From: Taeniopygia guttata
Taxonomy: Eukaryota; Chordata; Aves; Passeriformes; Estrildidae
Reading direction: 5' to 3'
Length of the DNA stretch: 64,000 bases
NCBI RefSeq assembly: GCF_048771995.1
Contig: NC_133050.1
Location: forward strand, 7,426,501-7,490,500
In this document: piece by piece, positions 10,564 through 21,302 of the stretch
Numbering within the stretch: the first letter of the stretch is position 1
How the letters are laid out: every line of letters starts with the position of its first letter
Notes under the pieces: model-generated
The model's database searches: none
What the model was told of the DNA's origin: nothing
What the model saw: only the letters and a program-made list of their open reading frames with translations
Position numbers and translations under genes: made by a program

Positions 10564-10892
10564 GAGAGGTTCTACAGCTACTGCTGTGAGCCAGAGAGAA
10601 GTTTGAGAAGAGGATCCATGTTCACCCCAAAGGAATTTCCCACAGAGGTCTTTGACAAAGAAACCAAGAAGGAAAGAAGGAGAAATAAGAGAAACCTTCA
10701 GCTGCCTGTTCCAATGAGATCTTTGTTCGTCTTTCCTGACTAATGAGTAAATGTATGGGTTTTGTAAGAATGTATAAAAAGCATGGATGCTAGAATAAAA
10801 CCAGCTTGGAAGCCTTCTGAAAATGGAGTGTGTTGCCCGGTGTTCTGAACGTCTCAACTCCGACAGCCCAGTCCCAGAGGTTGTGTCAGCTG
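10564..10892 (+). mobile_element. Probable solo LTR, copy 3
   Basis: Third copy at a further 3,626 bp, with the same TATA-like and AATAAA pair. Confidence 0.4.
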
Positions 10893-11525
10893 TGCCGCTT
10901 GGGCTGAGCATTGGGAAGAGGTTCTGCCAGAGCCGCGTGGTCCTTTCCCATCGCCAGCGAGGGCTTTGGGGATGTCCCGCGGCTGCTGCTGCTGGGAGAG
11001 CACGGGGAGCTGGGGGGACGTGCTGCCCAGAGCCAGCGGGCTCTGACATGCCCAGCTGGGACACACGGAGCCAGCTGTGCCCGGGCTCCGCGGCACTGCC
11101 CAGGGCGATTGCAGAGCCCAGCAGGCAGCCGGGAGATCGGGGCCGCAGCAAAAGGGAGTATGAAGGAAAAGCAGGAGTCAACATTGCAATGCAAGAGAGC
11201 TTTTATTGCAGGGGGAGGGCAGGAGGGGCTGGGCACGAGAGCAGGGCCGTGGCCACGGGCTTGCCGTGGGCTGGCCCTGGGCACAGCCGGGCGAGCAGGA
11301 GCACCAGCCCCGGGTGAGTCTCTAGGAGCGGGGCAGCAGGAGCCCCGTGGGGATGCTCAGCAAGGGCAGGGACGAGGCAGAGCTGGTTCCCAAGGTGGCA
11401 CGAGGCTCCCGAGGTGCGGAGCCCGGCCGTGCCCAAGGGGTTTTGGTCCGCAGAGCGTTGGGTCGGGATGTGCCGGGGTTTCTCCTGGAGCTCTTCTGGG
11501 TGAGAGGCCGCACTGGGGCTGGTGC

Positions 11526-11987
11526 TTAGCAGGGCCAGCAGTTGCCATTGAGGTAGCGGTGGCCACTGCTCCAGCCGCCGTAGCCACAGCTGCCGTAGCC
11601 CCCATAGCCCCCATAGCCCCCATAGCCTCCACAGCCCCAACCCCCGTAGAGCCCACGGCCTCCATAGCCCCAGCCTCCGTAGCCACCACGGCCTCCAAAG
11701 CCCCAGCCTCCGTAACCTCCGTAGCCCCCGAGGGCCCCGTAGCTGGCACGGCTCCCAAAGGCGCCCCCGGAGCCGGCTCCCACGTAGGGAGCTCCGGCCG
11801 AGCCCACGAGGCTCTGCTGCGGGAAGGAGCTGAGGATGGGCCCGGGGAAGGTGACCACCGAGGCCGGGGGCTGGATGACCACCGTGGAGTCGGGGCACTG
11901 CCGCACGCAGGGCTCGTTGCAGCTGTCAGCCAGAGGGGCCGGGGTGGCCACCCCGCAGCTGGGGACGCACAGGCTGGAGCAGGACAT
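11526..11987 (-). CDS. Gene E: claw-type corneous beta-protein, 153 aa, chimeric 5' end
   Basis: The coding exon and 3' UTR match C and D and encode the same 153-residue Gly/Tyr/Trp-rich protein (poly(A) signal 11,207-11,202). Just upstream of the ATG the similarity switches: the 5' UTR, intron and promoter are those of the 111-residue B/G type. The acceptor is the B-like GGTGTTTTCCAG (exon 2 from 12,008), the intron is only 97 bp instead of 277, and the donor is GTAAGT at 12,105. This looks like gene conversion or unequal exchange with a breakpoint within the first codons: GGGACGCAC near the start also differs from C and D. E may be expressed in the B/G pattern. Confidence 0.94.
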   Translation of the reverse strand: MSCSSLCVPSCGVATPAPLADSCNEPCVRQCPDSTVVIQPPASVVTFPGPILSSFPQQSLVGSAGAPYVGAGSGGAFGSRASYGALGGYGGYGGWGFGGRGGYGGWGYGGRGLYGGWGCGGYGGYGGYGGYGSCGYGGWSSGHRYLNGNCWPC

Positions 11988-12105
11988 CCTTGAGTCTGGT
12001 GAAGGCTTCTGGAAAACACCAAGAAACAGGTAAAGATGTCAGGAAGGAATTTCCTGGAATGAGACAGAGAGAGATCCTCAGGAGGCTTCGGAGAGCTGCA
12101 CTTAC

Positions 12106-12460
12106 CCAGGTGATGAGAGGAGTCAAGTGGAGAAGTGCGGATGGAGCTGTGCAAGGAGCTCAGGCCTTTTATACACCCCAGAGAGCCTGGGGCTTCAGGA
12201 AAGGGGGTGGTGACAAAAAACCTGAGTAATTAAGAATTCATGCTGACAAGCCTCATCAGTGAGATAATGTTGCAAGATAATTCCATGGCATCCCCTCACT
12301 GAGGACACAGGTGTGAAAATATGTCCTGGACGTGACAGAAGTGATGGGAGGGATAGCCCTGACCCATCATTAGGTGACAGCCAGGGTGCTGTTGGAGATC
12401 AGCTCTCAGCCCCAATAAACCCTGCTTCTGTCCCTAATCCCTCACTTTGCTTACAGAGAA
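12106..12460 (-). promoter_or_regulatory. Gene E promoter and exon 1 (B/G type)
   Basis: TATAAAA at 12,167-12,173 (minus) within GGGGTGTATAAAAGGCCTG, as in B and G. TAATTAAGAATTC near 12,225 and the shared claw element at about 12,361-12,460, here with ATCATTAGGTGAC. Exon 1 ends at 12,106. Confidence 0.8.
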
Positions 12461-13121
12461 CAATTCCCGGCATCTTGCAGCAGCTTGGAAGCGCTGCCCC
12501 AGCCCTCACCCCAGTCATTACATCTCTTTTACGGGCTGGTAAACAGAGGCAGCGGCACCTTGGGAAAAGGAGAAGCCACTCTCGGGGTGTCTCCCACATT
12601 GCACCCACAGCCAGTGCCAGCAGAAATGTTCATTGTGAGGTTTTGGGGTCCCCGGACACGTCTGTGAATTGCCGCTCTGAGGTTCTGCAGGACATTGGGG
12701 TTTCCAAGTCCCAGTTCCCCCTGATGGTCCCACAAAGAGCAGAGGGGGCAGATCCCATGGTGGGCAGCCCCCAGACCCCCAGGGAAGGGGGAGAGCAGCG
12801 GGACAGAGCCCGGGAGAGCCGTGACAGAGGGAACAGCACGGCAGGGGCCAAAGGGCAGCAGCGGGGCCGGGTCCCTGCGGCTCCTCCTGCCCCGTGTCCA
12901 CCCGGCGGGTCCTGGCCGAGCCCTCCTGGCAGGGCTGCACTGCCCAGCTGGCCCCGAGCGCTGCCCAGGGGCTGTTGGCCGAGTCCCCCAGAGCCAGGCT
13001 GGCCCTGGCCCTGGCCCAGGACAGGCCCAGCCGGGCATGGCTGGCTCACGGGCACGGCCGGGCCGGGGCTCAGGCTGGTCGGGCTGGGCACAGCCGTGTC
13101 CCAAAGGCTGCTCGGGATTCT
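12461..13121. other. Middle of the E/F divergent spacer
   Basis: No gene. The left part (12,461-12,612) is an inverted match of 920-1,085. The right part (12,612-13,121) is an inverted match of 5,387-5,893. It is therefore an inverted copy of the A/B spacer. Confidence 0.6.
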
Positions 13122-13470
13122 TTGTCAGCAAGGTCAGGGATTAGGGACAGAGCAGGGTTTATTGGGGCTGTGAGCTGAGCTCCAGCAGCACCCTGGCTGT
13201 CACGTAATGATGGGCCATGGCTGTTCCTCTCATGGGTCCAGGGCACATTTCTGTAGCAATCTTTCCAATGTTGATTTCTATAATTGTATTTCGTCATTAT
13301 CTCTTTGATGAAGCTTGTCAGCTGGAATTCCTAATTACCTGGATTTTTTTTTTTTTTTTGCCACCGCTCCCTTTCCTGATGCCCCAGGCCCTTTGGGAGG
13401 TGTATAAAAGGCCCAAAGGTTTCACAGAACTCCATTCACCTTCCACTGCTTGACTCGCCTTGTCAACTTG
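13122..13470 (+). promoter_or_regulatory. Gene F promoter and exon 1
   Basis: Inverted copy of the C promoter: shared element 13,122-13,222 with TCACGTAATGATGG, TAATTACC box near 13,332, a 16-bp T run (13,344-13,359), TATAAAA at 13,403-13,409. Exon 1 ends at 13,470 with donor GTAAGT. Confidence 0.8.
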
Positions 13471-13768
13471 GTAAGTCCAAGCCTTCGCTCCCCTTTCTTT
13501 CTCCATCCATGGGGTTCTCAAGGAAACTTTGGGGCTTTCTGGGGGAACCTTTGGCTGTGTGCTCCTCTTGCTCTGCCCGTGCAGAGCTGGGATGGCTGGG
13601 GCTGTATCAGGGCACTGAGGGCTGTTGGAAGCTTGAGGACTTTGCTCCCTCGGATGTCCAAGTCTTCTCCACTGCCATGGGCACGCAAGGCTCAGGGATG
13701 GTGAGGGCAGCAAGGGACGTGAGCCGTGGCTGTTCCTTGTCTTGCAGCTCTGCCAGCCGAGCCAAAGG

Positions 13769-14230
13769 ATGTCCTGCTCCAGCCTGTGCGTCCCCAGCTG
13801 CGGGGTGGCCACCCCGGCCCCTCTGGCTGACAGCTGCAACGAGCCCTGCGTGCGGCAGTGCCCCGACTCCACGGTGGTCATCCAGCCCCCGGCCTCGGTG
13901 GTCACCTTCCCCGGGCCCATCCTCAGCTCCTTCCCGCAGCAGAGCCTCGTGGGCTCGGCCGGAGCTCCCTACGTGGGAGCCGGCTCCGGGGGCGCCTTTG
14001 GGAGCCGTGCCAGCTACGGGGCCCTTGGGGGCTACGGAGGTTACGGAGGCTGGGGCTTTGGAGGCCGTGGTGGCTACGGAGGCTGGGGCTATGGAGGCCG
14101 TGGGCTCTACGGGGGTTGGGGCTGTGGAGGCTATGGGGGCTATGGGGGCTATGGGGGCTACGGCAGCTGTGGCTACGGCGGCTGGAGCAGTGGCCACCGC
14201 TACCTCAATGGCAACTGCTGGCCCTGCTAA
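13769..14230 (+). CDS. Gene F: claw-type corneous beta-protein, 153 aa
   Basis: Plus-strand copy of the C/D/E coding exon with the same 153-residue protein. The start follows acceptor CTTGTCTTGCAG (exon 2 from 13,748); the intron is 277 bp; AATAAA at 14,549-14,554 is followed by the usual CTTGCATTGC. Coordinates pair with gene C about an axis near 9,252 (start 4,735 + 13,769 = 18,504), so F is C's partner in the inverted repeat. Its 5' half pairs divergently with E. Confidence 0.95.
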   Translation: MSCSSLCVPSCGVATPAPLADSCNEPCVRQCPDSTVVIQPPASVVTFPGPILSSFPQQSLVGSAGAPYVGAGSGGAFGSRASYGALGGYGGYGGWGFGGRGGYGGWGYGGRGLYGGWGCGGYGGYGGYGGYGSCGYGGWSSGHRYLNGNCWPC

Positions 14231-14863
14231 GCGCCGGCCCGAGTGCTGCCTCCCACCCAGAAGAGCTCCAGGAGAAACCCCGGCACATCCCGACCCGACG
14301 CTCTGCGGACCAAAACCCCTTGGGCACGGCCGGGCTCCGCACCTCGGGAGCCTCGTGCCACCTTGGGAACCAGCTCTGCCTCGTCCCTGCCCTTGCTGAG
14401 CATCCCCACGGGGCTCCTGCTGCCCCGCTCCTAGAGACTCGCCCGGGGCTGCTGCTCCTGCTCGCCCGGCTGTGCCCAGGGCCAGCCCACGGCAAGCCCG
14501 TGGCCACGGCCCTGCTCTCGTGCCCAGCCCCTCCTGCCCTCCCCCTGCAATAAAAGCTCTCTTGCATTGCAATGTTGACTCCTGGTTTTCCTTCATCCTC
14601 CCTTTTCCCGCGGCCCCGATCTCCCGGCTGCCTGCTGGGCTCTGCAATCGCCCTGGGCAGTGCCCCGGAGCCCGGGCACAGCTGGCTCCGTGTGTCCCAG
14701 CTGGGCATGTCAGAGCCCGCTGGCTCTGGGCAGCACGTCCCCCCAGCTCCCCGTGCTCTCCCAGCAGCAGCAGCCGCGGGACATCCCCAAAGCCCTCGCT
14801 GGCGATGGGAAAGGACCACGCGGCTCTGGCAGAAACTCTTCCCAATGCTCAGCCAAAGCGGCA

Positions 14864-15193
14864 CAGCTGACACCACCTCTGGGACTGGGCTGTCGGAGTT
14901 GAGACGATCACAACACCGAGCAACACACTCCATTTTCAGAAGGCTTCCAAGCTGGTTTTATTCTAGCATCCATGCTTTTTATACATTCTTACAAAACCCA
15001 TACATTTACTCATTGGTTGGGAAAGATGAACAAAGATCTCATTGGAACAGGTAGCTGCAGGTTTCTCTTATTTCTCCCTCTTTCCTTCTTGGTTTCTTTG
15101 TCCAAGACCTCTGTGGGAAATTCCTTTGGGTTGAACATGGATCCTCTTCTCAAACTTCTCCCTGGCTCGCAGCAGTAGCTGTAGAACCTCTCC
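14864..15193 (-). mobile_element. Probable solo LTR, copy 4 (inverted)
   Basis: Reverse-oriented copy of the 3,312-3,640 element, placed symmetrically in the inverted repeat. Same TATA-like and AATAAA pair on the minus strand. Confidence 0.4.
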
Positions 15194-16320
15194 CACACTG
15201 GGCTGGGGTTGCCCGGGCACATGGGGAGGCGCAGGAAATGCAGGATGAGCACTGCATGTCCCAGGTGCTCTGGCCTGTCCGCCTTGGGGTGGTGGCAGCG
15301 GGGAAGGGAGGAGACAGACCCGAGCAGATCTTGCCCCGTCTCCTCTCCACGCCATGGAACGACCCCAGGGTTCAGTCCTGCAGAGCTCATGGAGCAGGAG
15401 CTTGGAGTTCCACCTCCCACGAGGCCCCTTCCTTTATCTGTTGATCTGTCTGAACATTTCTTACTCAGGTCAAATAAACACCAAAAGCTCCCTGGGTCTG
15501 GGCTTCCTTATTTGTTTTAAGTTCACATAGATCTATTTTAGACAATATTATTTCATGTTCTGTCCATCTTACTGTAATAGGTCTGATGTATCCAATATTG
15601 CCAATCTAATAAATAATAATTTAATATCGGGGAAGGAATTCAGGGCGAGCAGGGGCGGCAAAGGCCCCGCGGTGTGTCCCGGAGCCCGGGGCTGTGGGAA
15701 GCTGTGCTGCTGCTCTGGGCAGAGCCGTGTCCCTGGCGAGGGGTGGGGAGGCCGGGGGTGCCCGGAGGGGCTCCCGCAGCCGCAGCGGGGGCGCGGCGGG
15801 GCCGGCAGCGCTGCGAGGAGCCGCGGGGGAACGGGCGGCAGGAGCGGGAGCGGGAGGCGGCGGCGGGGCAGGGATGTGGGAGGGGATGAGGGGGCAGCGG
15901 GAGCGGGGCCGGGGCTGTTCTCGCTCTCCCAGCCGAGCCGGGGCCTCCCGAGAGCCCCGAGCGGGTTCGGCTCCCTCGGGGGGCTCCGCTCGGCCCCCGG
16001 GCAGTGCCCAGGGCCCCGGGGCTCCACGGGCCTCGGGCGGTGTCCCACGGGCAGGGGGCTGGCGGTGGGGCCCGCGGCTGCTGTGGGGCTGCCGAGAGGA
16101 GCCCGGAGCGGGCAGGAGCCGGGCTGGGACACGGAGAGGCCCCGCACAGGGGCTGGGCAGGCTCCGGCTCGGGGGGACTCTGCTGCGGGGCCGGGCTGCC
16201 CCAGGACTGCGGGACGAGCCCGGGCAGGGCCGGGGCTTCTCCTGCGCCGTGTCCGAGCGGGGCCGGCCGGAGCCTGCTGGACAGCGGCCCGGGCCGGGCA
16301 GGGGGTGCTGAGCAAAGAGC
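15194..16320. other. Inverted spacer and GC-rich flank of gene G
   Basis: Inverted equivalent of 2,190-3,310: spacer block to about 15,630, then the CpG-rich flank downstream of G. Open frames on both strands are by-products of base composition. No gene recognised. Confidence 0.65.
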
Positions 16321-16633
16321 AGCCGAGACCTGTGAGCCTTGCAATGCGAGCCAGCTTTTATTGCCGTGCGGGGACAGGGGGGTTCCGCGGCGGAGCGGGG
16401 CCCGGGCCGGGGGCTCCCCGCGGGGCCCGGCCGCGGGCAGAGCAGGAGCCGAGCTGGGGCCGTGCCGGGAGCGGGCAGCGATCGCTGCGGGGCTCCGAGC
16501 GCGGCAGGAAGGCGGCGGGGCGCGGCCGGGGCACGTCTGTCGGTCTGTCCTTCAGCCGGGCCTTGGCGAGCGGGGATGGGCCGGGGGCGCTCCTGGAGCT
16601 CTCCCGGCTCTGGGGCAGGGCTCGGGCTGGGGC

Positions 16634-16969
16634 CTAGCAGGGCCCGCAGCCTCTGGAGCCGCCGCAGCTGCCCCCAAAACCTCCGAATCCGCCAAAACCT
16701 CCGAGTCCCCCAAAGCCCCCGGCGCCGCCGGAGCCCCCACGGCGTCCGAAGGCGCCCCCGAAGCCGCCTCCGACGTAGGGAGCTCCGGCCGAGCCCACGA
16801 GGCTCTGCTGCGGGAAGGAGCTGAGGATGGGCCCGGGGAAGGTGACCACCGAGGCCGGGGGCTGGATGACCACCGTGGAGTCGGGGCACTGCCGCACGCA
16901 GGGCTCGTTGGTGGCGCCAGCCAGAGGGGCCGGGGTGGCCACGCCGCAGCTGGGGATACCGCAGGACAT
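16634..16969 (-). CDS. Gene G: claw-type corneous beta-protein, 111 aa
   Basis: Inverted copy of gene [11 protein letters not shown] head, [14 protein letters not shown], core with [16 protein letters not shown], Gly/Phe tail ending RGCGPC. It differs from B by two Ser-to-Ala changes in the tail that I can see (GGSFGRR to [13 protein letters not shown] to GGAGGF). Exon 2 starts at 16,990 after TTTTCCAG, the intron is 87 bp, and the donor GTAAGT starts at 17,077. Poly(A) signal at 16,362-16,357. Divergent partner of H. Confidence 0.95.
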   Translation of the reverse strand: MSCGIPSCGVATPAPLAGATNEPCVRQCPDSTVVIQPPASVVTFPGPILSSFPQQSLVGSAGAPYVGGGFGGAFGRRGGSGGAGGFGGLGGFGGFGGFGGSCGGSRGCGPC

Positions 16970-17077
16970 CCTGGAGACTGGAAAAGGCTTCTGGAAAACA
17001 CCCAGGAAAGGGGCAAAGGTGTGAGGGAGAGCTGTTCTGAGAGAGAGCCCCAAGAGCCTTTGGAGAGCTGCACTTAC

Positions 17078-17430
17078 CCGGGTGATGAGAGGAGTCAAGT
17101 GCAGGAGTGTGGATGGAGCTGTGCAAGGAGCTCAGGCCTTTTATACACCCCAGAGAGCCTGGGGCTTCAGGAAAGGGGGTGCGGGCAGACCCCCCCTCCA
17201 GTAATTACCAATTCATGCTGAGAAACTTCATAAATTGAGGGGACGCGGACAAATTCTGTCATCCCCCCATTGTGGACATTGGTGTGAACATGAGTGGACA
17301 AGAGAGAAGCGCTTGCAGGGACGGCCGTGGCCCATCATTACGTGACGGGCACGGTGCTGCTGGAGCTCAGCCCACAGCCCCAATAAACCCTGCTTCTGTC
17401 CCTAATCCCTCACCTTGCTGACAAAGCATC
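17078..17430 (-). promoter_or_regulatory. Gene G promoter and exon 1
   Basis: TATAAAA at 17,139-17,145 (minus), TAATTACC box near 17,203, shared claw element 17,329-17,430. Exon 1 ends at 17,078. Confidence 0.8.
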
Positions 17431-18176
17431 CCAAGCCTCCTTTGGGACACGGCTGTGCCCAGCCCTTCCAGCCTGAGCCCCGGCCCGGCCGTGCCCGTGA
17501 GCCAGCCGTGCCCACCTGGCCTGTCCTGGGCCAGGGCCAGGGCCAGCCTGGCTCTGGGGGTCTCGGCCAACAGTCCCTGGGCAGCCCTCGGGGCCAGCTG
17601 GGCAATCAGAGGTGGGCTGGGCCCAAGCTGGAGGGTCTGAGATGTTCTTGGTCCTCTCTTTTCCTTGGTCCTCTCTGTTGGCCTCCCCTTAGTCGTTTAT
17701 CCAACTCCTGCTCCCACCCATGTCACGCCCACATCCGTACTGAGATGGATCTTTGGTGAAGCTTCATCTTGCACGGGATCTCCTCCCTTTTCGCAGCACC
17801 ATCAGGAGAATCGGGGGTTTAACAAATCCCCCAGTGGCACTGAAAACTCTCCTTTGTGATTGTCCCTCCCAGAACCCTCTGTGCCCAGCCCTGTGCCCAG
17901 CCCTGTGCCCAGCCCTGTGCCGGGTGGGGTGACCCTCCTGGGGCAGGAGACGGGGGCTGCTGTCCCCCTGTGCTCCCCCCAGCCTGCCCCACTCTGGGAC
18001 TCTGCTCCTGCCACGTTTGGCGTTTGGGATGTGCCCCGAGTGGGTGGGATGGCTTCTCCCTCCCGGCGTCCCTATTTAGCAGCCCGTAAAAAGGAATTAA
18101 TGACAGATGTACTGGCTGTGCCCAGCATTTCAAAGCATTCATGAGTGATTCTCAAAACTCCTGTGAATGAGCAAAG
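17431..18176. other. G/H divergent spacer
   Basis: No gene. The first 200 bp match other claw spacers; the middle is unique. A 12-bp tandem (GTGCCCAGCCCT, about 3.5 copies) lies at 17,881-17,922. A GTAAAAAGG stretch near 18,086 recalls the GTAAAAGGG of the A/B spacer. Confidence 0.6.
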
Positions 18177-18503
18177 CGGGGGATTAGTGACAAACCAAGG
18201 TTTATTGGGACTGTGAGCTCGGCTTCAGCAACAAACACAGTGATTGGTCATGGTCTGTCCTTTCAGGGCCTGGTGGCTCTCCAGGGCACTTTTACTTGTT
18301 CCTAGGGCCAATTAGGATGGATGTAATTACCCCACGATTCAGTTTGTGTCATGAGGTTTGTCCGCTTGATTCCATGGTGCGCTGGGGCTCCAGTCATCAC
18401 CCCTGGACGGTGCCCCAGGCACTTCGGGGTGTATAAAAGGTCCGAGGGCTCCATCCAGCTCCATCCAGCTCTCCCCACTTGACTCTGCTCATTGATCGCT
18501 GTG
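18177..18503 (+). promoter_or_regulatory. Gene H promoter and exon 1
   Basis: A diverged copy of the shared element at 18,177-18,255 (GGTTTATTGGGACTG, then GTGATTGGTCATGG), CAATTAGG and TAATTACC near 18,308-18,330, TATAAAA at 18,432-18,438. Exon 1 ends at 18,503 with donor GTGAGT, shared with gene A. Confidence 0.78.
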
Positions 18504-18915
18504 GTGAGTCCGAGCCTTCCCTGCGTCCTCCCTTGCTCCTCTCGCCTTGCCCAGGGAGCCTTTGCCGAGCATTTCCCGAGGGGTCTCTGTGCCCGCGCTG
18601 CCGCGGCTGTGCCAGGGCAGGCTTGGGGGGCTCGGGGTTCCACCCGCGGGCTCCAGGCCTCGGGAGCCTGGCGCTTGGCTGAGGGAGTTTTCCTTCATTG
18701 CCACGGGCAGGCAGGAGCCGGGGGTGGTGAGGGCAGCCGGGCATTGCAGGAGCCGTGCCAGCCGTGCCAGGGCTTCGCTGGGCAGGCCTGGGGTGATCCC
18801 GAGCGAGTCCCGGGCCACGGGGTGCGGGTGGGCGAGAGCAGCGGGGCTTTGGGAGAGTCCTTGGTGTGAGCCGTGGCTGTGCCTTGTCTTGCAGCTCTGC
18901 CAGCCGAACCAAAGG

Positions 18916-19281
18916 ATGTCCTGCTCCAGCCTGTGCGTCCCCAGCTGCGGGGTGGCCACCCCGGCCCCTCTGGCTGACAGCTGCAACGAGCCCTGCGTGC
19001 GGCAGTGCCCCGACTCCACGGTGGTCATCCAGCCCCCGGCCTCGGTGGTCACCTTCCCCGGGCCCATCCTCAGCTCCTTCCCGCAGCAGAGCCTCGTGGG
19101 CTCGGCCGGAGCTCCCTACGTCGGAGGCGGCTTCGGCGGCGCCTTTGGGAGCCGTGGGGGCTCCGGGGCCCTTGGAGGCTACGGAGGTTTTGGGGGTTAC
19201 GGCGGCTTTGGGGGTTTCGGGGGCTCTGGGATCTGTGGCCGCGGTTCCAGGTCCCTGGGGGGCTCCTGTGGGCCCTGCTAA
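18916..19281 (+). CDS. Gene H: claw-type corneous beta-protein, 121 aa
   Basis: Head and core are identical to the C-F proteins through residue 69 ([13 protein letters not shown]...SAGAPYVG). The tail is B-like: [22 protein letters not shown], then [17 protein letters not shown]. It is thus intermediate between the 153- and 111-residue types. The start follows GCCTTGTCTTGCAG (exon 2 from 18,895), with a 391-bp intron. AATAAA at 19,712-19,717 is followed by CCGCATTGC. The 3' UTR differs from those of the other claw genes. Probably the same type as the cut gene A. Confidence 0.95.
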   Translation: MSCSSLCVPSCGVATPAPLADSCNEPCVRQCPDSTVVIQPPASVVTFPGPILSSFPQQSLVGSAGAPYVGGGFGGAFGSRGGSGALGGYGGFGGYGGFGGFGGSGICGRGSRSLGGSCGPC

Positions 19282-19807
19282 AGCCCGAATCCCGGCGGAG
19301 TTCAGCGCTGCCCCTGCCCGCGGGCTCCTCCAGCTGCCCCCGCTGCCTTGTGCCGCCGGGGCCGGGCCGGAGCTGCAGCCGCTGCTCGGGGCCGGTCCGG
19401 CAGCCCCGGGAGCCGCCGGGTCCCCGGCACTGCCCGCTGCCCCTGCGGAGCCTCGGCCGGCGCCTTCGGGGCTCCCCGCGCTGCCTCCAAAAGCTGCCCC
19501 CTCTCTGCCAGCCCTGCCAGCCGTGCCGAGCCCGGGCTGAGGCTCTGCCCTGCTCTGCCCAGCTCCGAGCCCCCAACTCGCCCTGGGCAGGGGCAGCCTC
19601 TGCGCTGCAGCCCTGGGCTGGGCCTCGCTGCTGCCTTGGGATTTTCGTGTTTCCAACGCCTTGCTGCTGGTTTGTCTCTCGCTGACACCGCCTGTGGCTT
19701 TTTTCATCCACAATAAAGAATCCGCATTGCACGAACGATTTATTTTGGTATGGATTTCTTCATCCTGGCTGTAAATGAGTCTCCAACTGAGCGATGGTGT
19801 GGAATGT

Positions 19808-20385
19808 CCCATCGTGGAATCACAGGATGGTTTGGGTTGGGAGGGACCTTAGAACTCATCCTCTTCCACCCCGTGCAGTGGGCTGGGACACTTTCCACTG
19901 TCCCAGGGTGCTCCAAGCCTTTTCTAACCTGGCCTAGGACACTGCCAGAGATGGAGCAGCCCCAATTTCTCTGGGAAATCCGTCCCAGGGGCTCTCCATC
20001 CTTGCCGGGGACAATTCCTGTCCCGTGTTCCACCTAAACCCCTCTGCAGGGGTCTGATCCCATTCCCCCTTGTCCTGGCACCCCATCCCTTGGGAATTGT
20101 CTCTCCCCGTGGTCGTCGAAGCCCCTTCAGGTCCTGCAAGGTGACAGTTGGGTCACCCCAAAGCTTCTCGAGGGTGAACATTCCCAGCTCTCCCATCAGA
20201 GCTCCTCCATCCCTCGGATCCATCCTGGAGCCTCCTCCGGGCTCTCCTCTCTCCCTGAAGGTGTTTTCCAAACACTCCTGGAGCTCTGGCAGCCCTGGGG
20301 CCGTGCCCATTCCCTGGAGAGCCTGGGCAGTGCCCATCACCCTCTGGGGGAAATTTTCCCTGATCTCCCACCCAAACCACCCCTT
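19808..20385 (-). mobile_element. CR1 LINE 3' fragment
   Basis: Antisense CR1: begins GGAATCACAGGATGGTTTGG and GGGAGGGACCTTAGA, then the typical antisense run (CCTTGTCCTGGCACCCCATCC, CTCTCCCCGTGGTCGTCGAA). About 580 bp, 5'-truncated, as most bird CR1 copies are. It lies between the 3' ends of H and I. Same subfamily as the copy at 39.3 kb. Confidence 0.8.
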
Positions 20386-20894
20386 TTTATATTTATTTTT
20401 TTAAATGTGGTAAAGGAAAACAGAAAATGTATTTCGGTAGAGAAAATTTATTTGGAAAGAGAAGCTTTCCTACAACTGTGGAACAAAACTGTACAGGAAA
20501 CAAAGAGCATCGTTCTAGGGGTTCAGCGAGGCTCTGGCAAATCACCAGCATCCAAGTGATGCCGCCTGTAAAAACGGGGAATTTCCCTTTTTGGCAGCGT
20601 TGCCCGTGCAATTCCGAGCATTTCAAGTCACCTCTCTAAGCTCAGTGCCAGTAAAAAATCCGGGATAAGCCAAAGCACGGCGGAAGCAGACGACTGCGCT
20701 GCAAAGCTGCGGGAGAACAGCTCTAAACTAAGGGAAAAAAACCGAGGAATTGCAACACGAGCCCGCCTGTCCCGGGGCTGAGCTCCCGCGTCTCTCGGGA
20801 AGAGCCGGAGCAGCCCCGGGGCCGCCGCCGCAGCTGCCCCGCCAACGGCAGCTCGGATTTCACCCGGGATTTCCCCTGCTGCCCGTCCCGGGGC

Positions 20895-21302
20895 TCAGCA
20901 CGCCCAGCGCTTCCCGGAGCGGTAGGAATTGCAGGGGTGAGTCCATTGCGAGGAGTAGCTGTAGGAATATTTGGGGGCGCAGCGCGGCTCGGCACGGGCC
21001 AGCACCGGCGCCGCCGCTTTGTCCCCCGCCGCCTCCAGCCGGGCCGTGACCTCGGCGGGCAGCGCGGCCGCGGCCGGGGGCTCGCCCAGGGCCACCTCCG
21101 AGGGCTCCGAGGCTCCCACCACGGTTTGCTGCGGGTACGTGGTGAGGATGGGCCCCGGGAAGGTGACCACCACGGGCGGGGGGTAGATGATGACCCGCGA
21201 GTCGCCGCAGGTCACCACGCAGGGCTCGTTGGTGCTGCTGGCCAGCGGCTGCGGACACTTGGGCTCGCAGGGAGGGGGACAGGCCAGCTGGGTGGAAGCC
21301 AT
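20895..21302 (-). CDS. Gene I: divergent corneous beta-protein, 135 aa, Ala/Glu-rich tail
   Basis: Beta core at about 32-64 ([20 protein letters not shown], then [12 protein letters not shown]), closest by eye to the keratinocyte-type core. Head [20 protein letters not shown] with Cys-Pro pairs. In place of a Gly-rich tail there is a 45-residue Ala/Glu/Pro segment (67-106), probably helical and acidic, and then a basic Tyr/Ser end [10 protein letters not shown]...SGKRWAC. The start follows acceptor CACCCCGCAG (exon 2 from 21,326), with an intron of about 1.8 kb. A candidate AATAAA lies at 20,452-20,447. Could belong to the beta-keratin-related group; I cannot assign it by memory alone. Convergent with H. 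Confidence 0.88.
   Translation of the reverse strand: MASTQLACPPPCEPKCPQPLASSTNEPCVVTCGDSRVIIYPPPVVVTFPGPILTTYPQQTVVGASEPSEVALGEPPAAAALPAEVTARLEAAGDKAAAPVLARAEPRCAPKYSYSYSSQWTHPCNSYRSGKRWAC

Noticed and set aside
19808-20385. Possible protein-coding frames in the H/I interval
   Set aside because: The sequence is an antisense CR1 3' end; the frames are those of the repeat.
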